Part shown: positions 1-6,807 of the stretch, piece by piece
Layout of the letters: every line of letters starts with the position of its first letter
Numbering within the stretch: position 1 is the first letter of the stretch
From: Amycolatopsis regifaucium
GTDB lineage: Bacteria > Actinomycetota > Actinomycetes > Mycobacteriales > Pseudonocardiaceae
DNA: 64,000 nt
Direction: 5' to 3'
NCBI RefSeq assembly: GCF_001613935.1
Contig: NZ_LQCI01000034.1
Location: 1,279,031-1,343,030 of the forward strand
Program-made: the position numbers and the translations under genes
The notes under the pieces: generated by a model
Told to the model about the DNA's origin: nothing
Database searches by the model: none
What the model saw: only the letters and a program-made list of their open reading frames with translations

Positions 1-179
1 GGGAAGTGCTGGTAGAGGACCGGCTTGCTGACCCCGGCCTCTTCGGCGATCTCGTCCATCGCGGCGGCGTGGTAGCCGTTCGCGGCGAACACCCGCTGCG
101 CGGCGGCCAGTAGCTGGGCGCGGCGTTCCGTCCTTGGCAGGCGGACGCCTCGCGCCTGCAGTCGCGCCATTTCTGTCAT
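1..179 (-). CDS. TetR/AcrR-family transcriptional regulator, N-terminal part only
   Basis: Only the first 59 codons lie in the window; the gene runs off the left edge. They encode a basic N-terminus followed by a typical TetR helix-turn-helix (about residues 22-59), with the recognition-helix motif AGVSKPVLYQHF near residues 48-59. The ATG at 179 has a GGAGG ribosome site just upstream on its strand. It is divergent from the hydrolase at 331. A tetR gene also borders the DUF3152-moeZ group in mycobacteria (Rv3208, recalled). The ligand-binding domain is not visible, so no target can be given. Confidence 0.9.
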   Translation of the reverse strand, partial: MTEMARLQARGVRLPRTERRAQLLAAAQRVFAANGYHAAAMDEIAEEAGVSKPVLYQHF

Positions 180-330
180 CGTTCCTCCAGTTCGAGGCAC
201 TCGTCTCCGCCGAGAACGCCTCAGCGCAGTCGAGCGGGGCTCCGCCGGGCGGGGTCGCCGCCGCGTGAAGTGAACTCGAGATTACTCGCCGGTACAGCCG
301 GACCGCCAAGGGTCGGGCATCCTTGATGCT

Positions 331-1320
331 GTGTCTTCCTCAGTTTCCCGCGCCGCCGGGGATCGCCCGCCACTGACCCACGTACCGCTGTCGCGCAGGT
401 CATTGCCGTCGTTGGACCCCACACCGTCGCCTTGGCCCGGGGAAACAATAAGTGTCGGCGGGGTGAAATTGCACATCCGCCGGACCCCCGGCGGGCCGGA
501 GACGGCGGTCTACGTCCACGGACTCGGCGGTTCGTCCACGAACTGGACCGACCTCGCCGCGCTCTTGGCGCCTCAGGCGGGCGGCACTTCGATCGATTTG
601 CCGGGGTTCGGCTATTCGGAGCCGCCTGACGGTTTCGACTTCAGTCTCGACGCGCACGCGGAGATCGTCGCGGGCCACCTCGAAGGACTCGAATCCGGGC
701 CGGTGCATCTGTTCGGCAACTCGATGGGCGGCGCGGTCGCGCTGCTCGTCGCGGCACGTCGTCCGGAACTGGTGAAGACACTGACGCTGATCTCGCCCGC
801 GATGCCGGATCTCCGCCCCAGCATGAAACGGCTGTCCGACCCGCGGATGGCGTTCGCGTACCTGCCGCTGGTCGGTCCGAGGGTGCGTCGTCAGCTGGCC
901 GCGCTCGGCCCGCGTGAACGCGCCATGCAGGTCATCAAGCTGTGCTTCGCCGACCCTTCCCGCTTCGCCGAGAGCAGGCTGAACGAGCTGGAGGAAGAGC
1001 ACAGCGCGCGCGCCGAATTCGCCTGGGCGGCGCACGCGCTGGCCCGCAGCACGTTCGGCATCTTCCGGACGTGGTCCGCTCGCGGCCCCGCGTCGCTGTG
1101 GGCCGTCGCGCCGACGGTCACCACGCCGACACTCGTCGTGTGGGGGCAGCACGACCGGGTGATATCCGTCCGGCGCGCCGAGCGCACCGCTCGGCTACTT
1201 CCGCACGCCCGGTTGCTCGTTCTGCCACGAACCGGCCACGTGGCGCAGATGGAACGCCCGAATGTCGTAGCGAAGGCCGTTTTGGGGATGTGGGAATCGG
1301 TCGAATCGGGCACCTGGTAG
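331..1320 (+). CDS. alpha/beta-hydrolase fold protein
   Basis: A 329-residue alpha/beta hydrolase. Visible landmarks are the oxyanion-side motif HGLGG (63-67), the nucleophile elbow GNSMGG with Ser131, the acid Asp275 in GQHDR, and the catalytic His303 in RTGH, in the usual order and spacing. The first 40 residues are a low-complexity extension without a clear signal peptide, so the protein is probably cytoplasmic. The start is a GTG at 331 with no strong ribosome site, so it could lie further downstream. The substrate cannot be read from sequence; esterase, lipase or C-C hydrolase are all possible. M. tuberculosis has a hydrolase (lipV) in the equivalent region, but in another position, so orthology is uncertain. 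Confidence 0.85.
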   Translation: MSSSVSRAAGDRPPLTHVPLSRRSLPSLDPTPSPWPGETISVGGVKLHIRRTPGGPETAVYVHGLGGSSTNWTDLAALLAPQAGGTSIDLPGFGYSEPPDGFDFSLDAHAEIVAGHLEGLESGPVHLFGNSMGGAVALLVAARRPELVKTLTLISPAMPDLRPSMKRLSDPRMAFAYLPLVGPRVRRQLAALGPRERAMQVIKLCFADPSRFAESRLNELEEEHSARAEFAWAAHALARSTFGIFRTWSARGPASLWAVAPTVTTPTLVVWGQHDRVISVRRAERTARLLPHARLLVLPRTGHVAQMERPNVVAKAVLGMWESVESGTW

Positions 1321-1400
1321 CCCGTTCGGGTGGGCGGAACACGCCGCGCGATGCGCCGGTCGATCACAACATCACAGTTCGGTTATGGCACCCTGGTGCC

Positions 1401-2573
1401 GTGGACCGGGTGAAGCAAGACGCACAGGGTGAAGGCCGGCGGTCTCAGTACTCCGCAGCCGCCCGTCGTTCGTCGCGCCCCCAGCCCCGGACCTCCGATG
1501 TCCCGCGCACCGGCCAGTACCGGCCGACACCGCCACCGTCGCAACGCCTGGACGAAGATCGCTACCGCCCCGGCACCCGCCGGACCAGTGCCCAGCCGCT
1601 CAGCGCGTCCTGGAAGCCGCACGAGCCCGCCGCGAAGGCAGGCGACCGCAAGGCCAAAGGCAAGAGCGGCGGCATCGGCCAGTTCGCCAAGACCTACGGC
1701 TGGCGGGTGTACGCGCTGCCGATCCTGGTGGTGATCACCGCGCTGGTGGTGTTCAACACCGCCACCGGCCCGCCCGAGCCCATCGCCTCCGACGGAACGA
1801 GCCTGGCCGCGGCTGACGGTTCCGCCGGCAACGGCGGGGAGCCGGGCGCGGGTGTGGACGGAGGCGGCGACGTCCTCCCCGAGAATCCGGCCAAACCGGT
1901 CGATCTCAAGATCCCGACCGCGGATCTGCCCAAGGGCGCCAACTTCACCGAGTCCGGGAAGGGCACCTATCACGTGGTGCCGGGATCCGGGCCCAAGGTG
2001 GGAACAGGGCAGCTCTTCACTTACACGGTCGAAGTCGAGGACGGCATCGATCCGGCGAGTTACGCGGGCGACGACAGTTTCGCCAACGCGGTCGTCGACA
2101 CCCTGTCCAGTCCCCAGAGCTGGACGTGGGACGGGAAGAAGGCGCTCCAGCGTGTCGACGCGAGTTACCCGAACCCCAGCTTCCGCGTGAGCCTCACCAC
2201 ACCGAACACGACACATCGCGCGGACGTCTGCATGTTCCAGATCACCTATGAGACATCGTGCTACCGGGCGAGCTTCGACAAACGCGTGGTGATCAACCTC
2301 GCCCGGTGGGTGCGCGGCGCGATGGCGTTCCAGGGCGACATGACCGGGTATCGCCAGTACGCGATCAACCACGAGGTCGGCCACGCGCTGGGCGGCAAGC
2401 ACGTCGGTTGCCCGGTGGACGGTGGGATCGCGCCGGTGATGATGCAGCAGACCTTCGGCGTCTCGAACAACTTCGTCGCGCAGCTGAACGACCTCCCCGG
2501 CGGGGACAGGGGCAAGGTGCCCGCCGACGGCAAGGTCTGCAAACCGGGGTCCTGGCCCAACCCGACCCCGTAG
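1401..2573 (+). CDS. DUF3152-family membrane-anchored putative metallopeptidase
   Basis: A 390-residue protein: about 100 residues of basic, proline-rich cytoplasmic tail, one membrane helix (about 101-120), a short acidic linker, then the DUF3152 domain to the end. The domain carries HEVGHALGGKH (His324, Glu325, His328, His334), which has the HExxHxxGxxH spacing of metzincin zinc proteases, followed by CPVDGGIAPVMMQQT. Catalysis is inferred from this motif; I know of no proven function for the family. The GTG at 1401 is chosen over GTG 1410. It sits just upstream of moeZ on the same strand, as its mycobacterial homologue Rv3207c does (recalled). Confidence 0.88.
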   Translation: MDRVKQDAQGEGRRSQYSAAARRSSRPQPRTSDVPRTGQYRPTPPPSQRLDEDRYRPGTRRTSAQPLSASWKPHEPAAKAGDRKAKGKSGGIGQFAKTYGWRVYALPILVVITALVVFNTATGPPEPIASDGTSLAAADGSAGNGGEPGAGVDGGGDVLPENPAKPVDLKIPTADLPKGANFTESGKGTYHVVPGSGPKVGTGQLFTYTVEVEDGIDPASYAGDDSFANAVVDTLSSPQSWTWDGKKALQRVDASYPNPSFRVSLTTPNTTHRADVCMFQITYETSCYRASFDKRVVINLARWVRGAMAFQGDMTGYRQYAINHEVGHALGGKHVGCPVDGGIAPVMMQQTFGVSNNFVAQLNDLPGGDRGKVPADGKVCKPGSWPNPTP

Positions 2574-2691
2574 GTCCCGCCCTCCCATCTGCTGGAATTT
2601 CCCAGGATGTGAAACAAGGGAAGTCGTTTTCGCTTCCCGGTGTTGTAGATACTGGGATGCGACCCGCGATCCACGCGAGATGGAGGACCCG

Positions 2692-3870
2692 ATGTCAGGC
2701 ACGCTGCCGCCGCTCGTAGAGCCGGCCGCCGAGCTCACCAAGGAAGAGGTGGCCCGGTACAGCCGTCACCTGATCATCCCGGACGTCGGGGTGACCGGGC
2801 AGAAGCGGTTGAAGAACGCCAAGGTGCTGGTCATCGGCGCCGGTGGCCTAGGCAGCCCCGCGCTGCTGTACCTGGCCGCGGCCGGTGTCGGCACGCTCGG
2901 CATCGTCGACTTCGACGAGGTCGACGAATCGAATCTGCACCGCCAGGTCATCCACGGCCAGTCCGACATCGGCAAGCTCAAGGCCGCGTCGGCACAGGAG
3001 ACGATCGCCGAGATCAACCCCTTCGTGAAGGTGCACCTGCACACCGACCGGCTCGAGTCGTCGAACGCGCTCGAACTGTTCGAGCAATACGACCTGATCC
3101 TCGACGGCACCGACAACTTCGCGACCCGTTACCTGGTCAACGACGCCGCCGTGCTCACCGGCAAGCCCTACGTGTGGGGCTCGATCTACCGGTTCGAGGG
3201 CCAGGCGAGCGTGTTCTGGGAGGACGCGCCGAACGGCAAGGGCCTCAACTACCGCGACCTCTACCCCGAGCCGCCGCCGCCCGGCATGGTCCCGTCGTGC
3301 GCCGAGGGTGGCGTGCTGGGCGTGCTGTGCGCGTCGATCGGTTCGATCATGGTCAACGAGGCGATCAAGTTGATCACCGGCATCGGTGAGCCGCTGCTGG
3401 GCAGGCTCGTCAGCTACGACGCGCTCGAAATGAAGTACCGCGAGGTCAAGATCCGCAAGGATCCGGAGACCCCGAAGATCACCGAGCTCATCGATTACGA
3501 AGCGTTCTGTGGTGTCGTGTCCGACGAAGCAGCTTCGGCCGCTTCGGGACACACGATCACTCCGGCGGAGCTCAAGGCCAAGTTCGACAACGGGGACAAC
3601 TTCGCCCTCATCGACGTCCGCGAGCCGCACGAGTACGAGATCGTGAACATCAAGGGCGCGACGCTGATCCCGAAGGACAAGATCCTCTCGGGCGAGGCGC
3701 TGTCGGAACTGCCGCAGGACAAGCCGATCGTGCTGCACTGCAAGTCCGGTGCGCGCTCGGCGGAGGCGCTGGCGGCACTGCACAAGGCCGGGTTCAAGGA
3801 CGCGACCCACCTCGGCGGCGGCGTGCTGGCCTGGGCGCGGCAGATCGACCAGAGCCTGCCGACCTACTGA
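2692..3870 (+). CDS. moeZ: adenylyltransferase/sulfurtransferase MoeZ
   Basis: A 392-residue E1-like ThiF/MoeB domain fused to a C-terminal rhodanese domain. It activates the C-terminal glycine of ubiquitin-like sulfur carriers (MoaD, CysO, ThiS type) by adenylylation and then sulfurates them, serving molybdopterin, cysteine and other thio-cofactor routes. Visible: the nucleotide loop GAGGLG (49-54), the D-G-T-D-N-F segment, MVPSCAEGGVLG, and the rhodanese active-site loop with Cys350 in HCKSGARS. The start at ATG 2692 has GGAGG five bases upstream; an in-frame ATG at 2680 lacks a ribosome site. The sequence is very close to mycobacterial MoeZ as I recall it. Its molybdopterin role fits the molybdenum nitrate reductase downstream. 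Confidence 0.97.
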   Translation: MSGTLPPLVEPAAELTKEEVARYSRHLIIPDVGVTGQKRLKNAKVLVIGAGGLGSPALLYLAAAGVGTLGIVDFDEVDESNLHRQVIHGQSDIGKLKAASAQETIAEINPFVKVHLHTDRLESSNALELFEQYDLILDGTDNFATRYLVNDAAVLTGKPYVWGSIYRFEGQASVFWEDAPNGKGLNYRDLYPEPPPPGMVPSCAEGGVLGVLCASIGSIMVNEAIKLITGIGEPLLGRLVSYDALEMKYREVKIRKDPETPKITELIDYEAFCGVVSDEAASAASGHTITPAELKAKFDNGDNFALIDVREPHEYEIVNIKGATLIPKDKILSGEALSELPQDKPIVLHCKSGARSAEALAALHKAGFKDATHLGGGVLAWARQIDQSLPTY

Positions 3871-3880
3871 GGCTCCGACC

Positions 3881-3965
3881 CTGCTGACCTGCGAAAAGGA
3901 AGCAAGGGACCTTTGCTATCGCTCGCTTAGCGTGGCTAAGTAAGCGGGAGTAAAGGTCCCTTGCT
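3881..3965. repeat. family C repeat C1 with hairpin, probable bidirectional terminator
   Basis: Arms 3901-3917 (AGCAAGGGACCTTTGCT) and 3949-3965 pair with one wobble, and an inner stem CTTAGC / GCTAAG (3926-3931, 3935-3940) caps the loop. The leader GCTGACCTGCG at 3883-3893 recurs near the other copies (about 20876-20910 and 62645-62682). It lies between the convergent ends of moeZ and the membrane protein at 4076, so a two-way terminator role is likely. Confidence 0.75.
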
Positions 3966-4010
3966 GCTGTCCCGGGGTCCTGCGGTGACATCGCCGCGCG
4001 GTCTCGCACC

Positions 4011-4063
4011 TTGATCAACGGAAGATCCGGGACACTCAACGTCCTCGATCTTCCGTTGCTCAA
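4011..4063. repeat. near-perfect 17-bp inverted repeat upstream of a convergent gene end
   Basis: Arms 4011-4027 (TTGATCAACGGAAGATC) and 4047-4063 pair at 16 of 17 positions around a 19-base loop. The second hairpin after moeZ, it ends 13 bases before the stop of the minus-strand gene at 4076. It does not match families A, B or C. It may terminate the minus-strand gene. Confidence 0.6.
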
Positions 4064-4075
4064 GCTGGTGCCCGA

Positions 4076-5056
4076 TCACGACCTGTGGACCGGGAAACGA
4101 GTGGGGAAGATCGCCTGTACGAAGCGCGCGTATCCAGCGGGTACATCGGTCCGGTGCCCGCCGCTCGCCTTGGGCAGGGCCGCCATGATCTCGGCGTCGG
4201 TCAGCGGATGCGTCTTCGCGGCCAGCCCCTGTAGTTCCGACGGCTTCCAGTTGTGGTTGCCCGCGAGGTGCAGCGACACCGCGCCGCGTCGCTGGATGAA
4301 CTCGATCCGGTCCGCGTTCTGGCGCACGAACGCGCCTTCGCCGACCTGAGCGCACGTCGCGTTCTCAAGCCGCCAGTTCGTCTTCACCGACGTCTCGCAG
4401 CTTTCGACGGCGTCGGTCACGAAGGTCCACACGGGCGAGACCCACAGCTGGGGGCCGTATTCGAGAATCAGTGTGCCGGAGTCCGCGGTCGCCTTGCCGG
4501 GAAGACGTTGTGCGCCGAGATCGGCCGCGAGGGTGCGCTCGTGCGGGACACCGGTCGCGGCCAGCCGTCGGGCGGCGGTGTCTTCGGGGAGCGCGGCGGG
4601 GACGGCGATGCCGCCTGTCACCAGTGCCACGCCGAGGATCGCGGCGCCGGTCCGCACGCGCCGGTCAGCCACGAACAGGGCCGCGACGGTCGCGGCCGGC
4701 AGGCCGAGAAACGGCAGCGCCACCCACTCGACGGGATCGAAAGCTTCCGCCACTTCCACCACGAAGATCGCGCCGAAAACACCGGAGAACCCGACCACGA
4801 ACGCCCACGCCAGCCTCGGCCACGGCCGCACCGTGAAGGGCGAGACGTTCGGCGCCGCGAAACCGGTCAAATACGCCGTCGCGATCGACATGACCGGGAC
4901 GGGCAACGCCAGCCGAGGAAGGTGCAGGAAAGCGGCGAGCACGACCAGCCAGCCGACGGTGATCGCACCGAGGGTGCCCAGCAGCCACAGCGACCCGAGC
5001 TGGAGGGCGACGAGCTGGCCATCGGTGAGCCGACGCTGGGCCGTTCGGGGGACCAT
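4076..5056 (-). CDS. hypothetical membrane protein with extracytoplasmic C-terminal domain
   Basis: A 326-residue protein I do not recognise. The N-terminal half has about four to five hydrophobic helices, and the C-terminal half (about 165-326) is soluble, with two cysteines about 14 residues apart that could pair outside the membrane. The start is taken at ATG 5056 (MVPRTAQRR); an in-frame TTG at 5107 would add 17 residues but falls inside the palindrome 5089-5108, making it the weaker choice. It is convergent with moeZ and divergent from the TIGR02569 gene. No function is proposed. Confidence 0.6.
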   Translation of the reverse strand: MVPRTAQRRLTDGQLVALQLGSLWLLGTLGAITVGWLVVLAAFLHLPRLALPVPVMSIATAYLTGFAAPNVSPFTVRPWPRLAWAFVVGFSGVFGAIFVVEVAEAFDPVEWVALPFLGLPAATVAALFVADRRVRTGAAILGVALVTGGIAVPAALPEDTAARRLAATGVPHERTLAADLGAQRLPGKATADSGTLILEYGPQLWVSPVWTFVTDAVESCETSVKTNWRLENATCAQVGEGAFVRQNADRIEFIQRRGAVSLHLAGNHNWKPSELQGLAAKTHPLTDAEIMAALPKASGGHRTDVPAGYARFVQAIFPTRFPVHRS

Positions 5057-5088
5057 GGCCGAAGAATGGCAGGTCAGAGTGATGTTGT

Positions 5089-5108
5089 CTTGAGTATCGC
5101 TACTCAAG
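5089..5108. promoter_or_regulatory. perfect palindrome, candidate operator between divergent genes
   Basis: CTTGAGTA, four bases, then TACTCAAG: a perfect 8-4-8 inverted repeat. It sits between the divergent starts at 5056 (minus) and 5163 (plus), where a shared operator would be placed. No regulator is encoded next to it. Confidence 0.5.
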
Positions 5109-5162
5109 CGACCAGCGCGTCTTCTCGTTCATGGCGCGGAGGACGAGGTAACGTCCCGTGCC

Positions 5163-5960
5163 GTGCGTGCCACCCTGGAAAGCCCTCCGGCTCACGTCTG
5201 TTCGGCGTTCGGCGGACGTGACGGTGACGCGGAGCCGCTGCCCGGCACCACCGCCTGGCGCTACGGCGATCTCGTCCTGAAGCCGGTCGTGGACAAGTCG
5301 CGGACCCTGTGGACGGCCAGGGCGCTGGAAGCGGTCGACGAGCCGGGCCTGCGGGTCGCGAAGCCGGTCCGCTCCAGCGACGGCCGATGGGTGGTCGGCG
5401 GCTGGTCGGCGAACCGGTTCGTGTCCGGGACCGCCGAGCACCGGTACGACGAGGTCGTGCACGCGGCGGTCAAACTGCATCGCGCGACGGCGGGGTTGCC
5501 GCGGCCGGATTTCCTGGGACGCCGCACCGACATCGAGGCATTGGCCGACAAACTCGCCTGGGGCGAAGCGGACATGCCGCTCGACGAGACCAAAGGCGGC
5601 CGCTGGTTCGAGGTCTTGGCCGGTTCCCGAAGACCGATCAAGCTGCCGGACCAGGTCGTCCACGGGGAGCTGCTCGCCGGCGTGCTGTTCGACGGCGACA
5701 AGGCGCCCGGGATCGTCGATTTCGTTCCGTACTACCGGCCCGGTGAATGGGGCGCCGCGATCGTCGCGGTCGACGCGCTCGCCTGGGGTGGCGCCACCAT
5801 CGAACTCCTCGAACGCTGGGCGCATCTCCCGCAATGGTCTCAACTTCTCCTGCGGGCCATCCTCTTCCGCTTGGCCGCCAACGCCCTCGACCCGCGGTCG
5901 ACGCGAGCGGCGCACGACGGGCTCCGCGCCGCGGCCCGCGATGTGAGCGCTGTTCTGTAG
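5163..5960 (+). CDS. TIGR02569-family protein
   Basis: A 265-residue member of an actinobacterial family of unknown function (TIGR02569; mycobacterial Rv3205c, recalled). It looks like a degenerate aminoglycoside-phosphotransferase fold: LVLKPV (about 37-42), a QVVHGELLAGVLFDGD segment at the place of the catalytic loop, and GIVDFVPYYRP at the place of the metal-binding loop. VVHGEL lacks the usual catalytic Asp, so kinase activity is doubtful. GTG 5163 is preceded by TAACGT eight bases upstream, suggesting leaderless expression. It keeps its mycobacterial position next to moeZ and DUF3152, but a 16 kb block separates it from atl/adnAB. Confidence 0.8.
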   Translation: MRATLESPPAHVCSAFGGRDGDAEPLPGTTAWRYGDLVLKPVVDKSRTLWTARALEAVDEPGLRVAKPVRSSDGRWVVGGWSANRFVSGTAEHRYDEVVHAAVKLHRATAGLPRPDFLGRRTDIEALADKLAWGEADMPLDETKGGRWFEVLAGSRRPIKLPDQVVHGELLAGVLFDGDKAPGIVDFVPYYRPGEWGAAIVAVDALAWGGATIELLERWAHLPQWSQLLLRAILFRLAANALDPRSTRAAHDGLRAAARDVSAVL

Positions 5961-6093
5961 ATTCGCGGGGTCGTGACTGCTGATGAGGATTAGAACGCTC
6001 ATCGCCTCCCGACGGTCCCATGACGGTGACGATCTCGGCAGGGGCCTTGTAACAACGATGTTTCCGCTGAGAGCCCCCCGGATTGTGTGCGGC

Positions 6094-6618
6094 TCAGCGT
6101 TGGAGCTGGCGCGCGAGATCATCGAGACGGGTGGCCGTGAGTTCCAGCCACCGCAGATCCGCTTCGAGATGGAACAGCGCGTGATCACAGATGAGCTGGT
6201 CGGCGAGGTCGCCGGTGGTCTTGCGCGCGGTGAGTTCCCGCATCACGCGGAGGTGGGAGCCGCGCTGGACGTCGAGCAGGTCCTGGGCGCCGCGGCCGGA
6301 CATCAGCGCGAGCACCACCTTGGTGTAGAGCGTGTTCTGCAGGTGGACGGAGGGGTTTTCCGGACTCTTCAACCATTCCTCGACGTTGCTGACCCCGGCG
6401 TCGGTGATCGCGTACCGCTTCCGGTCCGGTCCGCCGCCCGCTTCGACGCCGTTCTCTTCCACCAGCCCGTTTTTCAGGAGCCGGTTCAGCGTCGAATAGA
6501 CCTGCCCGAAGTGCAGTTGGCGGTCTTGCCGGAACTGTTTGTCGTAGAGCTGTTTGAGGTCGTAACCGTGCTTGGGGCCGGCTTCCAGTAAGCCGAGCAG
6601 GGTGTTCCCGATGGACAT
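6094..6618 (-). CDS. PadR-family transcriptional regulator
   Basis: A 174-residue PadR-type repressor. The N-terminal winged helix (about 1-85) contains LLEAGPKHGYDLKQ, GQVYSTLNRLLKNGLV and RKRYAITDAG, all typical of PadR; the C-terminal half is the helical dimerisation region (Vir_act_alpha_C type). No ribosome site precedes ATG 6618. Instead a TATAGT hexamer lies six bases upstream (6625-6630), so the message is probably leaderless. Two palindromes at 6627-6643 and 6652-6670 cover the promoter, suggesting autorepression. No obvious drug transporter is adjacent, so its other targets are unknown. Confidence 0.92.
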   Translation of the reverse strand: MSIGNTLLGLLEAGPKHGYDLKQLYDKQFRQDRQLHFGQVYSTLNRLLKNGLVEENGVEAGGGPDRKRYAITDAGVSNVEEWLKSPENPSVHLQNTLYTKVVLALMSGRGAQDLLDVQRGSHLRVMRELTARKTTGDLADQLICDHALFHLEADLRWLELTATRLDDLARQLQR

Positions 6619-6626
6619 GACGTGAC

Positions 6627-6670
6627 TATACGCAGTGTGTATACGCCGAGTCTATACATCGAGTGTATAG
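6627..6670. promoter_or_regulatory. paired PadR-type operators over the padR promoter
   Basis: Two inverted repeats: TATAC-N7-GTATA at 6627-6643 and CTATACA-N5-TGTATAG at 6652-6670, with centres 26 bases apart. PadR regulators commonly bind AT-rich ATAC/GTAT palindromes. The first overlaps the TATAGT -10 of the leaderless padR start at 6618, which fits autorepression. Confidence 0.72.
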
Positions 6671-6724
6671 CCCTGGACCTGCTGCCGTGACCTCACGGTG
6701 TGACCTTCGCCGGCGGCAGGCAAT

Positions 6725-6761
6725 GTCAAACGCCTGAAACATTCAGGAGTTTTCAGGTAAC
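6725..6761 (+). promoter_or_regulatory. candidate GlnR box upstream of the nitrate operon
   Basis: GTCAA-N6-GAAAC at 6725-6740 fits the actinobacterial GlnR consensus (gTnAC-N6-GAAAC) with one deviation. GTAAC at 6757-6761 could be a further half-site. It lies about 70 bases before the nitrate reductase start. GlnR control of nas genes in Amycolatopsis and Streptomyces is established; its use here is inferred. Confidence 0.55.
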
Positions 6762-6807
6762 ACGGCCTACCTACCTTCAAGCGCAATCGACGCCTGAGGA
6801 GGTGCCC

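Noticed and set aside
5961..6093. Riboswitch suggested by GCTGAGAG near 6066
   Set aside because: The gap lies between the convergent ends of two genes, and the other conserved parts of a thiamine riboswitch are missing.
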